Shown here: positions 1 through 9,183 of the stretch, piece after piece | How the letters are laid out: the number at the start of each line of letters is the position of its first letter | How positions within the stretch are numbered: the stretch's first letter is position 1 | Assembly: GCA_902595125.1 (NCBI GenBank) | Contig: CACJOY010000004.1 | Span: forward strand, 24,882-88,881 | Source of the DNA: an uncultured Pelagibacteraceae bacterium | Lineage (GTDB): Bacteria > Pseudomonadota > Alphaproteobacteria > Pelagibacterales > Pelagibacteraceae | Reading direction: 5' to 3' | Length of the DNA stretch: 64,000 nucleotides | The notes under the pieces: generated by a model | Seen by the model: the letters and a program-made list of their open reading frames with translations, nothing else | Databases searched by the model: none | Told to the model about the DNA's origin: nothing | Translations under genes and position numbers: made by a program

Positions 1-528
1 TTTGTTAGTTACCATCAAGATGCAAAATATATTGGATTGGAACCACATAATTGGGTTACAGCTTGGATAGCAATTACAGATTCTAATGAAATAAATGGCT
101 GCATGAGAATGTGGCCCGGATCTCATAAGCACCTTAAAAAACATAATCAGAAATTTAATGAGGGAAATTTATTAACAAGAGGCCAAACAATAGAAAATGT
201 TCCTGAAGACCAAATTAAACTAATTGAATTAAAAGCAGGACAAATGTCACTTCATCACCCAAGAATAGTTCATGGATCTGGTGTCAACAAAAGTGATGAT
301 AGGAGAATAGGTTTTGTTATACAGAGTTATATTGGAACTAATGTTAAACAAGTTCTTGGAAAAAATGGTGTCCAGATAGCAAGAGGTTTTGATGAATTCA
401 AATATCACGAAGTAATCAATAGAACTAAATTTTTGATGAGTGAGGAAGGAATGTTACTAAGAAAAAGAGAAAACGATAACTTAAAAAAAATTTTTTATAA
501 TGGCTCAAATAAAATTGGAAAATTTTAG
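1..528 (+). CDS. Phytanoyl-CoA dioxygenase family protein (5' end cut by window)
   Basis: The reading frame is open from base 1, so the gene starts upstream of the window; 175 residues are visible. It looks like a non-haem Fe(II)/2-oxoglutarate dioxygenase of the PhyH family. The iron-binding HxD pair is seen at visible residues 5-7 (His-Gln-Asp). The distal histidine lies near residue 91 in an IVHGSG stretch and the probable 2-oxoglutarate-binding Arg near residue 102. The region after HxD (WVTAWIAI, then a GCMRMWPGSHK stretch) is typical of the family. PhyH enzymes hydroxylate many small molecules, so the substrate cannot be told. The TTG at base 37 is not a credible start because it lies after the catalytic HxD. 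It converges on the cyclophilin gene, with the two stop codons overlapping by 4 bases. Confidence 0.82.
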   Translation, partial: FVSYHQDAKYIGLEPHNWVTAWIAITDSNEINGCMRMWPGSHKHLKKHNQKFNEGNLLTRGQTIENVPEDQIKLIELKAGQMSLHHPRIVHGSGVNKSDDRRIGFVIQSYIGTNVKQVLGKNGVQIARGFDEFKYHEVINRTKFLMSEEGMLLRKRENDNLKKIFYNGSNKIGKF

Positions 529-1169
529 TCTAACATTCTTATAGAATTTATAAAATCTGGCCTTAAAACATACTGTGATTTATCTAAATATTTAATTTTT
601 TCCAGAGCTTCTAATCCATAAATTACCTTTCCTATTGGGGTATATTCAGTTTCATATAATGGTTCGTCTCTAAGAATTATAAAGAACTGACTATCTTCAG
701 TATTATATTTTTGTGTTCTTACTAAGCCAACACTGCCTTTGTCAAAGCTAAAAGGAGCATCTATTTCTGAATTAATTGTTCCTAATCCAGATTTGCCAGT
801 TCCAATCTTTCCATAATTTAAATTTCCTTTTTTACCAAACTCTAGGTCCCCTGCTTGAACAAGTGTGTCCTTTATTACTCTATGGAAAGCTATATCATTA
901 TATGCCTCTGATTTAACTAATCTCTTAAATCTTTCAACTGCCTTTGGTGAAATATCTGGATAAAGTTCAATTATTACATTTCCACAATCAACATTTAATA
1001 TTGCAATATTTTTTGGATTGTTAAAACTAATCTTTTGAGGATCATAATTTTTTACAAATAAACATTTATCTTTTATCAAAATGAAAGAACCAAAAGAAAA
1101 TAGTGCTAAAATTATTATAAATATAAAAATTATTTTTTCTGATCTCGATGCCTTAATTTTTTTGATCAT
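525..1169 (-). CDS. Cyclophilin-type peptidyl-prolyl isomerase, membrane anchored
   Basis: A 214-residue protein with one N-terminal membrane segment (about residues 13-32) and a cyclophilin domain from about residue 54 to the end. Cyclophilins catalyse cis-trans isomerisation of proline peptide bonds. The visible family motifs are FHRV at 95-98, which carries the catalytic Arg, QAGD at 105-108 and SQFFI at 160-164. The membrane segment suggests the domain faces the periplasm and helps exported proteins fold. Its start overlaps the stop of the upstream HExxH gene by 4 bases, so the two are probably translated together. The family call is firm; the client proteins are unknown. Confidence 0.9.
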   Translation of the reverse strand: MIKKIKASRSEKIIFIFIIILALFSFGSFILIKDKCLFVKNYDPQKISFNNPKNIAILNVDCGNVIIELYPDISPKAVERFKRLVKSEAYNDIAFHRVIKDTLVQAGDLEFGKKGNLNYGKIGTGKSGLGTINSEIDAPFSFDKGSVGLVRTQKYNTEDSQFFIILRDEPLYETEYTPIGKVIYGLEALEKIKYLDKSQYVLRPDFINSIRMLD

Positions 1170-1888
1170 AAAATAAAATTTTGATCAATTTTTAATAAAT
1201 TTGATTTAATAAAATTTATTTTTTTTTCTAAAATTGGATCAAGGTTTTTTAAATTTACTCCAATCATTAAATGTGAAAAAACCTCCGCCATATCTTCAGA
1301 TGCTGTAGATTGTGAATATTCAGAAAAAAAACCTTTAGTATTAGTATATGTATCTAATCCTAATTTATCTGTACAAGTAGAACATTTAGCATACTCAAAT
1401 TCTTTGTTATTAAAATTAGACCAAATTTTTTTATCAAATATATCTTTAAAACTATCATTAATAATATGGAATACCTCATGATGAATCACACGTTCAAAAT
1501 AGTCCTCATTAAATTTAATATCTAGGATTAGAGTTTTCATTATATTATCTGGAATCCCAGCGGTATTAATCTTTGATATAGATAAATCTTCACATAAAAC
1601 AATATATTTTAAATTAATCTTTTTAAGAAAATTTTGATTGTACCTATTTAGATTTTTTTGAATTATTTTATATTTTTGTTCAAGGATTTTTTTTTCAGAA
1701 TTGTAACAACTTATATTGTTATCTGCTCCCAATTTGAAGGGTTGTTTAGCATACAAGTATCTTAGCTTGTTTGGAGTTTTGATATCGTAAATTTCTAAAT
1801 TTGGAATTTTTATAAGATTATAAATAGTATCAGCTTGAGTTTGAGTAAAAACAAATAAAGATAGTATAATTAATCTAATTAAGTTCAT
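1166..1888 (-). CDS. Exported putative zinc metallopeptidase (HExxH)
   Basis: A 240-residue protein of unknown specific function. Residues 1-19 look like a signal peptide ending in TQA, so it is probably periplasmic. An HEVFH sequence at 137-141 is a good HExxH zinc-binding motif. About 60 residues later comes ASEDMAEVF (196-204), whose acidic residues could supply the third ligand, as in putative zinc-binding metallopeptidase families. Two Cys (169 and 172, CSTC) lie between these motifs. It is the first gene of a two-gene minus-strand unit with the cyclophilin, which suggests a shared role in envelope protein quality control. Peptidase activity is inferred from the motif only. Confidence 0.65.
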   Translation of the reverse strand: MNLIRLIILSLFVFTQTQADTIYNLIKIPNLEIYDIKTPNKLRYLYAKQPFKLGADNNISCYNSEKKILEQKYKIIQKNLNRYNQNFLKKINLKYIVLCEDLSISKINTAGIPDNIMKTLILDIKFNEDYFERVIHHEVFHIINDSFKDIFDKKIWSNFNNKEFEYAKCSTCTDKLGLDTYTNTKGFFSEYSQSTASEDMAEVFSHLMIGVNLKNLDPILEKKINFIKSNLLKIDQNFIL

Positions 1889-1941
1889 ATATTTACATAT
1901 AGAAGATATTCCAATTTAGACGAATGTGATACAATTTTACT

Positions 1942-2901
1942 GTGAAAAAAAAAAGAAATAAAAATCCAATCCAACCAGTAAGTGGAACAAAAGTACCACG
2001 GTTTGCCGGGCCTTCAACGTTTGCAAGACTACCGGAGTTAAGAGATGTTGAAAGTTGTGATGTCGCAATTGTTGGGATACCATTTGATGCTGGAACTAGC
2101 TACAGACCAGGTGCAAGATTTGGGCCACAAAGTATTAGGCAAGCCTCTAGACATTTAAGAACAAATTATCACCCAAGTTATGATGTTGAACCTTTTAAAA
2201 TCCAACAAGTTGCTGATGCAGGTGATATTACTTGTAACCCTTTTAATATAGATGAAGCAATCAAACAAATAGAGATAGGAGCAACAGAATTGTTGAATAA
2301 AGTTGGCGGAATTATTAGTCTTGGTGGTGATCATACAATTGCATTTCCTTTGTTAAAAGCAGTGAATAAAATTAATGATGGTCCAGTAGCTTTAGTTCAT
2401 TTTGATGCGCATTTGGATACTTGGGATACTTATTTTGGAGCACCATACACACATGGAACTCCTTTTAGAAGAGCAAGAGAAGAAAACTTATTTTTAGATG
2501 ATGCATCTATGCATGTAGGTATAAGAGGTCCTCTGTACAGTAGAGATGATTTAAAAAATGATGAAAGTTTTGGATTTAAAATAATTCATTGTGATGAATT
2601 TCAAACTCAAGGTACTGATAAGATAGTAGAAAAAATAAAAAAAAGAGTTGGGAGCAATCCTTTATATTTATCTATTGATATAGATGTATTGGATCCTGCT
2701 TTTGCTCCTGGAACTGGAACGCCAGAAATTGCAGGAATGACTTCAAGAGAAATGGTGAATACTATAAGAGGTTTGTCAGGTTTAAATTTAATTTCAGCTG
2801 ATGTAGTTGAGGTTTCACCAGCTTATGATCATGCAGAAGTAACCTCTCTTGCTGCGGCAACTATAGTTTATGAATTAACTAATTTGTTTGCAAAAAAATA
2901 A
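1942..2901 (+). CDS. speB: Agmatinase / ureohydrolase family protein
   Basis: A 319-residue ureohydrolase (arginase/agmatinase fold) that would hydrolyse agmatine or another guanidino compound to an amine and urea. All binuclear manganese ligands of the family are visible: GGDH at 128-131, DAHLD at 155-159 and DID at 246-248. The start is a GTG, the first start in frame; it lies 53 bases from the divergent HExxH gene. An aldehyde dehydrogenase follows 20 bases downstream, as expected for a pathway that takes the freed amine on to an acid. Guanidinobutyrase or guanidinopropionase activity is equally possible because substrate cannot be read from these motifs. Confidence 0.85.
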   Translation: MKKKRNKNPIQPVSGTKVPRFAGPSTFARLPELRDVESCDVAIVGIPFDAGTSYRPGARFGPQSIRQASRHLRTNYHPSYDVEPFKIQQVADAGDITCNPFNIDEAIKQIEIGATELLNKVGGIISLGGDHTIAFPLLKAVNKINDGPVALVHFDAHLDTWDTYFGAPYTHGTPFRRAREENLFLDDASMHVGIRGPLYSRDDLKNDESFGFKIIHCDEFQTQGTDKIVEKIKKRVGSNPLYLSIDIDVLDPAFAPGTGTPEIAGMTSREMVNTIRGLSGLNLISADVVEVSPAYDHAEVTSLAAATIVYELTNLFAKK

Positions 2902-2921
2902 GGAAAGGTTAGGAGTCAAAT

Positions 2922-4355
2922 ATGGAAAATAAAAAAAATTTTTATATTGATGGAAAATGGGTAACACCAAAAAGCAAAGAAGAAATAAATGTAATCGATC
3001 CTGCTACAGAGGAAGAATGTGCTGTTATATCATTAGGTAATAAAGAAGATATAGATATCGCAGTTATGGCTGCAAAAAAAGCTTATAGTTCTTGGTCATT
3101 CTCACCAAAAGAAGAAAGAATAAGATTATTAGAAAAGCTTTATGAAAATTATAAAAAAAGATGGGCAGATATTGCTAATGCTATCACTATTGAAATGGGT
3201 GCACCAAAAGATTTTGCTACAAAACTTCAAGCTGGAACAGGTGCAGCTCATTTAAAATCTTTTATAAGATATTTAAAAAATTTTGAATTTGAAAAACCAC
3301 TAGGTGATCACGCTCCAAATCAAAGACTTATCTATGAACCAAAAGGAGTATGTGCACTAATAACTCCTTGGAATTGGCCAATGAACCAAGTTTGTTTAAA
3401 AGTTATGCCTGCAATTGCATCTGGATGCACAATGGTTTTAAAACCATCAGAACTTGCACCATTATCGTCAATGATACTCGCTGAACTAATTGATGATACT
3501 AAATTTCCCGCGGGAGTATTCAACTTAGTTAATGGAGATGGAGCTACAACGGGTGATGCGTTAACAAGCCATCCAGATATAAATATGATTTCTTTTACAG
3601 GCTCAACTAGAGCTGGCGCTTTGATTTCTAAGAATGCTGCTAAAGATTTTAAAAGAGTGAGTTTAGAATTAGGAGGCAAAGGTGCTAATATTATTTTTAA
3701 AGATGCTGATCCCGAGGCAATTGAAAGAGGCGCTTTAAGATGTTTTAGAAATTCTGGTCAATCGTGCAATGCTCCTACAAGAATGTTGGTAGAAAAATCC
3801 ATGTATAGTGAGGCAATAGAAAGATTAAAAAGATATACAGAAAATTTTGAAGTAGGTGATCCTAAAAAAGAAGGAGAGCATATAGGTCCAGTGATTTCTG
3901 AAACTCAATATAATAAAATTCAAACTTTAATTAAAAAAGGAATTGATGAAGGTGCTAAATTAGTTGCAGGTGGACCAGGTAAACCAGAAGGTTTAGATAA
4001 AGGTTATTTTGTAAAACCTACTGTATTTGCAGATGTTAATAATAAAATGGAAGTTGCAAGAACAGAAATTTTTGGACCAGTATTATCGGTAATTCCATTT
4101 GAAACTGAAGAGGAAGCAATAGAAATAGCTAACGACACACCCTATGGTTTAACAAATTATATTCAAACTAAAGACTCAGAAAAAATAAAAAGAGTAGCAA
4201 GAAGGTTAAGATCAGGAATGGTTGATGTAAATGGAGCGGGTATTGCAGTTGATGCTCCATTCGGAGGCTTTAAACATTCTGGAATAGGAAGAGAAGCCGG
4301 AGAACATGGATTAGAGGAATTTCTAGAAGTAAAATCTGTAGGTGGTTGGAGTTAA
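2922..4355 (+). CDS. Aldehyde dehydrogenase family protein (NAD(P)-dependent)
   Basis: A full-length 477-residue aldehyde dehydrogenase that oxidises an aldehyde to its acid. The PWNWP motif is at 149-153, the cofactor-binding GSTR at 227-230, the general base in LELGGKG with Glu249, and the catalytic nucleophile Cys282 in SGQSC. It lies 20 bases behind the agmatinase gene, with an AGGAAAGG-like ribosome site between, so it is probably cotranscribed. The context suggests an aminoaldehyde from polyamine or guanidino-compound breakdown as substrate, but this is inference. It converges on the ArgE-like gene with a 4-base overlap. Confidence 0.9.
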   Translation: MENKKNFYIDGKWVTPKSKEEINVIDPATEEECAVISLGNKEDIDIAVMAAKKAYSSWSFSPKEERIRLLEKLYENYKKRWADIANAITIEMGAPKDFATKLQAGTGAAHLKSFIRYLKNFEFEKPLGDHAPNQRLIYEPKGVCALITPWNWPMNQVCLKVMPAIASGCTMVLKPSELAPLSSMILAELIDDTKFPAGVFNLVNGDGATTGDALTSHPDINMISFTGSTRAGALISKNAAKDFKRVSLELGGKGANIIFKDADPEAIERGALRCFRNSGQSCNAPTRMLVEKSMYSEAIERLKRYTENFEVGDPKKEGEHIGPVISETQYNKIQTLIKKGIDEGAKLVAGGPGKPEGLDKGYFVKPTVFADVNNKMEVARTEIFGPVLSVIPFETEEEAIEIANDTPYGLTNYIQTKDSEKIKRVARRLRSGMVDVNGAGIAVDAPFGGFKHSGIGREAGEHGLEEFLEVKSVGGWS

Positions 4356-5542
4356 TTTAAAGTAGACCGGTTTTTAATACCATCCAGAAAATTCAAACAC
4401 TTTTTTAATTCATTGAGTTCTATAAATTCATCTACTTTATGAGCTTGCTCAATTGAACCTGGCCCACAGACAACAGTACTCATACCTATTTCTTGAAAAA
4501 GCCCAGCTTCTGTTCCAAAAGACACAACTTCTCTTGAATTGTCTCCAGTAAGACTTGAAACAAACTCACAAGCTTCAGATTTTTCAATACGATCAAATCC
4601 TGTAACTTCTCCTATAATTTCTTTTTTAATATTTGATTTAGGAAAAACTTTTTGCATTTCAGGTAAAAGGACATCATTTGCGTATTCATCAATTTTTTTG
4701 TTTAAGAAAATACCATCTTCTTTTACGACTGGTCTTGTTTCCCAATTAACATGACATTTATCAGCTATTACGTTGTGAGCTATTCCTCCAAATATTCCTC
4801 CTACTTGTAAAGTAGAAAAAGGAGGATCAAATATAGATTCTTTTGGTGCTCTTTTTTTAAGTTCATCTCTTAATTCAATTAATTTAGATGCATATCTTGC
4901 AGCAAATTCAACAGCACTAACACCTTTATGTGGAGTAGAGCTATGTCCCGCCAAGCCTTCAAAATAAGTTGTATATTCGTAACAACCTTTGTGAGCATCT
5001 ATGATTTTCATATTTGTAGGTTCTCCAACAATACAAATACCATTTTCAACATTTCTTTTTTTAAGTTCCTCAATTAGGATTGGTGCTCCTAGACAGGCAG
5101 TTTCTTCGTCAAAGGTAAATGAAAAATGGATATCTCTATTTAAATTTGTTTTTGCATAAATTGGGGCAAAAGCTAAAGCACAAGCTAAAAAACCTTTCAT
5201 ATCACAGGAACCTCTACCATAAAGTTTATTATTTTTTATTGTTGCTTTAAAAGGATCGGTGCTCCAACTTTTAGAGACAGGCACTGTATCGGTGTGTCCA
5301 GATAAAATTATTGGTTTAATTCCATTTGTTTTTTTTGCTTTAATAGTTGAAAATAAGTTTACTCTTTTTTTTTCACTGTCAAATGTTTTAAAAGAAATAG
5401 CACCAATTTTATTGAGCAAATTTTCGCAATAATTAATTAATTCACTATTATCTTCTCCTGAAATAGTCCTAAAACCTATTAGATCTGATAATATTTTTAC
5501 TGAGTCTTTATATAATTCTTCTAAATTAATTTCTGTACTCAT
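4352..5542 (-). CDS. argE: Acetylornithine deacetylase (ArgE-like, M20 family)
   Basis: A 396-residue zinc amidohydrolase of peptidase family M20. ArgE removes the acetyl group from N-acetylornithine in arginine synthesis. Metal-site motifs are present: GHTDTVP at 82-88, GRGSCDMKG around Asp114 and the DEET stretch at 145-148 with the catalytic Glu. A dimerisation-type domain fills the middle (GLAGHSSTPHKG onward). The length and the HTDTVPVS form match ArgE better than carboxypeptidase G2 types, but other M20 deacylases are hard to exclude. It is divergent from the CsaA-like gene, with only 29 bases between start codons. Its position next to agmatinase may mean catabolic use. Confidence 0.82.
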   Translation of the reverse strand: MSTEINLEELYKDSVKILSDLIGFRTISGEDNSELINYCENLLNKIGAISFKTFDSEKKRVNLFSTIKAKKTNGIKPIILSGHTDTVPVSKSWSTDPFKATIKNNKLYGRGSCDMKGFLACALAFAPIYAKTNLNRDIHFSFTFDEETACLGAPILIEELKKRNVENGICIVGEPTNMKIIDAHKGCYEYTTYFEGLAGHSSTPHKGVSAVEFAARYASKLIELRDELKKRAPKESIFDPPFSTLQVGGIFGGIAHNVIADKCHVNWETRPVVKEDGIFLNKKIDEYANDVLLPEMQKVFPKSNIKKEIIGEVTGFDRIEKSEACEFVSSLTGDNSREVVSFGTEAGLFQEIGMSTVVCGPGSIEQAHKVDEFIELNELKKCLNFLDGIKNRSTLN

Positions 5543-5571
5543 TACTAATAATTAATATAAATACTGCATTT

Positions 5572-5913
5572 ATGAAAGAAGAAATAACATACGATATTTT
5601 TGATAAAGTTGATATAAGAGTTGGAACAGTCGTTTCAGTGAAAAAAAATGAAAAGGCTAGAAAGCCATCATTAGTTGTTGAGGTGGATTTTGGAGAAGAA
5701 ATTGGTATCAAGCAATCATCAGCTCAAATTACTCATTATTACAATGAAGAAAATTTGAAAGGTAAACAGGTAATAGGTGTTTGTAATTTTGCAGAAAAAA
5801 ATATAGCAGGAGTAGTGTCACAGGTTCTAATCTTAGGTTCTATTGATAAAGAGGGTAAAGTAATTTTAGTACATCCTTCTCAGAAATCTGAAAATGGTCT
5901 TCCTATAGCTTAG
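5572..5913 (+). CDS. csaA: tRNA-binding domain protein (CsaA-like)
   Basis: A 113-residue protein consisting of a single OB-fold tRNA-binding domain of the type found at the C-terminus of methionyl-tRNA synthetase. The IRVGTVV segment (about 16-22), the IKQSSAQIT segment and the closing VLVHPSQ-like strand are the recognisable parts. CsaA proteins are reported to have chaperone or export-related activity in Bacillus; the role in SAR11 is not known. The LysE-type exporter begins 4 bases after its stop, so the two are likely cotranscribed. The symbol rests on size and single-domain layout. Confidence 0.78.
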   Translation: MKEEITYDIFDKVDIRVGTVVSVKKNEKARKPSLVVEVDFGEEIGIKQSSAQITHYYNEENLKGKQVIGVCNFAEKNIAGVVSQVLILGSIDKEGKVILVHPSQKSENGLPIA

Positions 5914-5917
5914 GTTC

Positions 5918-6508
5918 ATGCATCCAGAAATTTTATCAATGGCCTTATTTTGGATAGTAGCAGCCTATACACCTGGTCCTAATAATGTGATTGCCTCATA
6001 TTCAGGTTTTAATTTTGGTATAAAAAAAACATTACCACATATTTTTGGTGTTGCATTTGGTTTTACTTTTCTAATCTTCTTACTGACAATTGGTTTGGTA
6101 AATGTTTTTAAAATATTTCCTATTATTCAAGTTTCTTTAAAATATTTAGGAAGTATATTTTTAATTTACTTAGCGTATAAGATTTATTTTTCACAGATAG
6201 ATAATGAAAAAAAAAATGAAAATCCAGTTAAATTTATTGAAACATTTTTATTTCAATTTTTAAACCCTAAAGGAGTACTAATTGGAATAATTATAGTTTC
6301 TACTTATGTTGAACATGGAGAAAATTATTTAGCATATGCAACTCAAGTTGTTTTTTTTGCTTTCTTAGTTTCTTTAAGCAGCATTACTTTTTGGACATTT
6401 GTAGGTAAATACTTAAGGAAATTCGCGACAAATGAGAAATTTATTAAATACTTTAATTGTGTTATGTCACTACTTCTTATTTTAAGCATAATTACTTTTT
6501 ATATATAA
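5918..6508 (+). CDS. LysE/RhtB family amino-acid exporter
   Basis: A 196-residue inner-membrane protein with about six hydrophobic segments. The TPGPNN motif at 18-23, in the first membrane segment, is the signature of LysE/RhtB translocators, and the FLNPKG motif in the middle of the protein is the second conserved block. Family members export amino acids such as lysine, threonine or homoserine; this member's substrate is unknown. It starts 4 bases after csaA, and the aconitase gene follows 3 bases after its stop, so it sits inside a very tight co-directional run. Confidence 0.87.
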   Translation: MHPEILSMALFWIVAAYTPGPNNVIASYSGFNFGIKKTLPHIFGVAFGFTFLIFLLTIGLVNVFKIFPIIQVSLKYLGSIFLIYLAYKIYFSQIDNEKKNENPVKFIETFLFQFLNPKGVLIGIIIVSTYVEHGENYLAYATQVVFFAFLVSLSSITFWTFVGKYLRKFATNEKFIKYFNCVMSLLLILSIITFYI

Positions 6509-6511
6509 TAT

Positions 6512-9181
6512 ATGATACCAGGTACAAAAAATTCATATAACTCATTAACAAATATAAGAATTAATAATAAAGATTATAAAATTTTTTCTCTGTCTAAAGC
6601 CGAAAATAATGGCTTAGAGGGTATAAATAGACTACCTAAATCACTTAAAGTTTTGCTTGAAAATCTATTAAGATATGAAGATGACTTGTCGGTTACTAAA
6701 AATCAAATTGAGGCAATAAAAAATTGGCTAAAAGAAAAAAAGTCTAAAACTGAAATAGCATATAGACCTGCAAGAGTTTTACTCCAAGATTACACAGGAA
6801 TACCTGCTGTAGCAGATCTTGCTGCTATGCGAGAAGCTGTTAAAGAGAAGAAGAAAGATCCAAATACAATCAATCCTCTTTCAGCTGTAGACCTTGTTAT
6901 TGACCACTCAGTGCAAGTAGATCAATCTGCAAAATCAGACTCTTTTGATAAAAATGTTGAAATTGAATTTAAGAGAAATGGAGAACGATACTCATTTCTT
7001 AAATGGGGACAACAGGCATTTAATAACTTTAGAATAGTTCCGCCAGGTACAGGAATTTGTCATCAAGTTAATCTTGAATATCTCTCGAAAGTTGTTTGGT
7101 CGGCTGAGCACGAAGGTCAAAATTATTTATTTCCTGATACACTTGTTGGTACAGATAGCCATACAACAATGGTTAATGGTTTATCTGTTTTAGGATGGGG
7201 TGTTGGAGGTATAGAAGCGGAGGCTGGAATGTTAGGTCAACCAATATCTATGTTAATTCCAGAAGTTATCGGTTTTGAAATAAAAAATAAAATGCCTGAG
7301 GGCACTACAGCAACCGACTTAGTTTTGACAGTTGTTAAGATGTTAAGGGATAAAGGCGTTGTTGGAAAATTTGTAGAGTTTTATGGAGCTGGTTTGAAGA
7401 ATCTAACTTTAGCTGATCGAGCAACAATAGCTAATATGGCCCCAGAGTATGGTGCTACTTGTGGATTTTTTCCAATAGATGATGAAACTTTAAAATATTT
7501 AAAATTTTCTGGCAGAGATCAGTCGACAGTAAAAATAGTGGAAGATTATGCAAAATCACAAGGATTATGGGCAAGCGATGATATTGAATTTACGGATACT
7601 TTAACTTTAGATATGTCTACAATAGTACCTACAATTTCTGGGCCAAAAAGACCTCAAGATAAAGTTTTATTAACTGATGCATCATCAAGTTTTAAAAAAA
7701 GTTTTGAAGAAACAACTAATAAAAAAGATTTCTCATTTTCTAAAGTTTCAGATACTGATTTTAAAATTAAAGATGGATCTATCCTAATTGCTGCAATCAC
7801 ATCTTGCACAAATACTTCAAATCCAAATGTTCTTATTGGAGCAGGTTTATTAGCAAAAAAAGCAGTAGAACTTGGTCTTAATGTAAAACCCTGGGTAAAA
7901 ACTTCATTAGCTCCAGGGTCTCAAGTGGTTACAGACTATTTAGCAAAAGCAGGCTTGAACATTTATTTAGATAAATTAGGTTTTAATTTAGTAGGTTATG
8001 GTTGTACAACATGCATTGGAAATTCGGGTCCATTAGCAGATAATATAGTTGAAGCTATTCAAAAAGAGGATATTTATGGCGTCTCAGTTTTATCTGGAAA
8101 TAGGAATTTTGAAGGAAGAATTTCTCCTCACATAAAAGCAAATTATTTAGCATCTCCCCCTTTAGTGGTTGCTTATGCTTTAGCAGGTCATATGGGATTT
8201 GATTTATACAAAGATTCTTTTGGAAAAGATAAAAATGGAAATGATGTTTTTATGAAAGATATTTGGCCAACAAATAAAGAAATAGAAGAAACCCTTAAAT
8301 CATCTTTAAACGCCGAAATGTTTGTCAAAAGATATTCAAATGTTTCTGAGGGACCAAAACAATGGCAAGAAATAAAAACAGAAAAAACTAGTATTTATAA
8401 CTGGGAAGAAAGTTCTACCTATGTAAAAAAACCTCCTTTTTTTGACGACCTTTCAGATGAACCAGAGGGTTTTAAAGAAATTAAAGATGCAAGACCATTA
8501 CTTATATTAGGTGATATGGTCACAACAGATCACATTTCACCAGCCGGAAATATTCAAAAAGAAAGTCCCACTGGTGAATATTTTATGAAACATCAAATAT
8601 TACCTAAAGATTATAATTCCTATGGTTCAAGAAGGGGTAACCATGAAGTTATGATGAGAGGAACTTTTGCTAATATAAGAATTAGAAATGAAATGGCTCC
8701 AGGAACAGAGGGAGGTTTTACAAAACTTTATCCTGAGGATAAAGTGATGCCAATTTATGACGCTGTTGTCGAATATAAAAAAAGAGGAACTGCCCTAGTT
8801 GTAATTGGAGGTAAAGAGTATGGAACTGGCTCTTCTAGAGATTGGGCCGCTAAAGGAACAAAACTATTAGGAGTAAAAACTGTAATTGCCGAAAGTTTTG
8901 AAAGAATTCATAGATCCAATTTGATTGGTATGGGTATTTTACCGTTACAATTTATTGACGATATAGATAGAAAAAAACTTAAATTAATTGGTTCTGAATT
9001 GATTAGTATAATGGAAATTGAAAATGGAATTAATCCATCTGATAAAATTAAAGTTGAGATTAAATATGTCTCAGGAGAGATAAAAAAAATTCAAACATTA
9101 TGTAGGATCGATACTAAAAATGAATTAGAATATTATAAAAACGGTGGAATACTCCAATACGTATTGAGAAATATGATTTAA
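6512..9181 (+). CDS. acnA: Aconitate hydratase A
   Basis: An 889-residue aconitase that interconverts citrate and isocitrate in the TCA cycle. The three [4Fe-4S] ligands are visible as Cys432 in ITSCTNTS and Cys498 and Cys501 in GYGCTTCIGNSG. The substrate-loop motif GTDSHTTMVNGL is present, and the C-terminal swivel domain carries EYGTGSSRDWAAKG, typical of the AcnA/IRP type rather than AcnB. The length matches the family. It is followed after 2 bases by the YfgM-like gene. A regulatory RNA-binding role, known for some AcnA proteins, cannot be judged from the sequence. Confidence 0.97.
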   Translation: MIPGTKNSYNSLTNIRINNKDYKIFSLSKAENNGLEGINRLPKSLKVLLENLLRYEDDLSVTKNQIEAIKNWLKEKKSKTEIAYRPARVLLQDYTGIPAVADLAAMREAVKEKKKDPNTINPLSAVDLVIDHSVQVDQSAKSDSFDKNVEIEFKRNGERYSFLKWGQQAFNNFRIVPPGTGICHQVNLEYLSKVVWSAEHEGQNYLFPDTLVGTDSHTTMVNGLSVLGWGVGGIEAEAGMLGQPISMLIPEVIGFEIKNKMPEGTTATDLVLTVVKMLRDKGVVGKFVEFYGAGLKNLTLADRATIANMAPEYGATCGFFPIDDETLKYLKFSGRDQSTVKIVEDYAKSQGLWASDDIEFTDTLTLDMSTIVPTISGPKRPQDKVLLTDASSSFKKSFEETTNKKDFSFSKVSDTDFKIKDGSILIAAITSCTNTSNPNVLIGAGLLAKKAVELGLNVKPWVKTSLAPGSQVVTDYLAKAGLNIYLDKLGFNLVGYGCTTCIGNSGPLADNIVEAIQKEDIYGVSVLSGNRNFEGRISPHIKANYLASPPLVVAYALAGHMGFDLYKDSFGKDKNGNDVFMKDIWPTNKEIEETLKSSLNAEMFVKRYSNVSEGPKQWQEIKTEKTSIYNWEESSTYVKKPPFFDDLSDEPEGFKEIKDARPLLILGDMVTTDHISPAGNIQKESPTGEYFMKHQILPKDYNSYGSRRGNHEVMMRGTFANIRIRNEMAPGTEGGFTKLYPEDKVMPIYDAVVEYKKRGTALVVIGGKEYGTGSSRDWAAKGTKLLGVKTVIAESFERIHRSNLIGMGILPLQFIDDIDRKKLKLIGSELISIMEIENGINPSDKIKVEIKYVSGEIKKIQTLCRIDTKNELEYYKNGGILQYVLRNMI

Positions 9182-9183
9182 AT

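Noticed and set aside
3332..3679. 115-codon open frame on the minus strand
   Set aside because: It lies wholly inside the aldehyde dehydrogenase gene, whose motifs are intact in the other frame; the hydrophobic, proline-rich translation has no domain.
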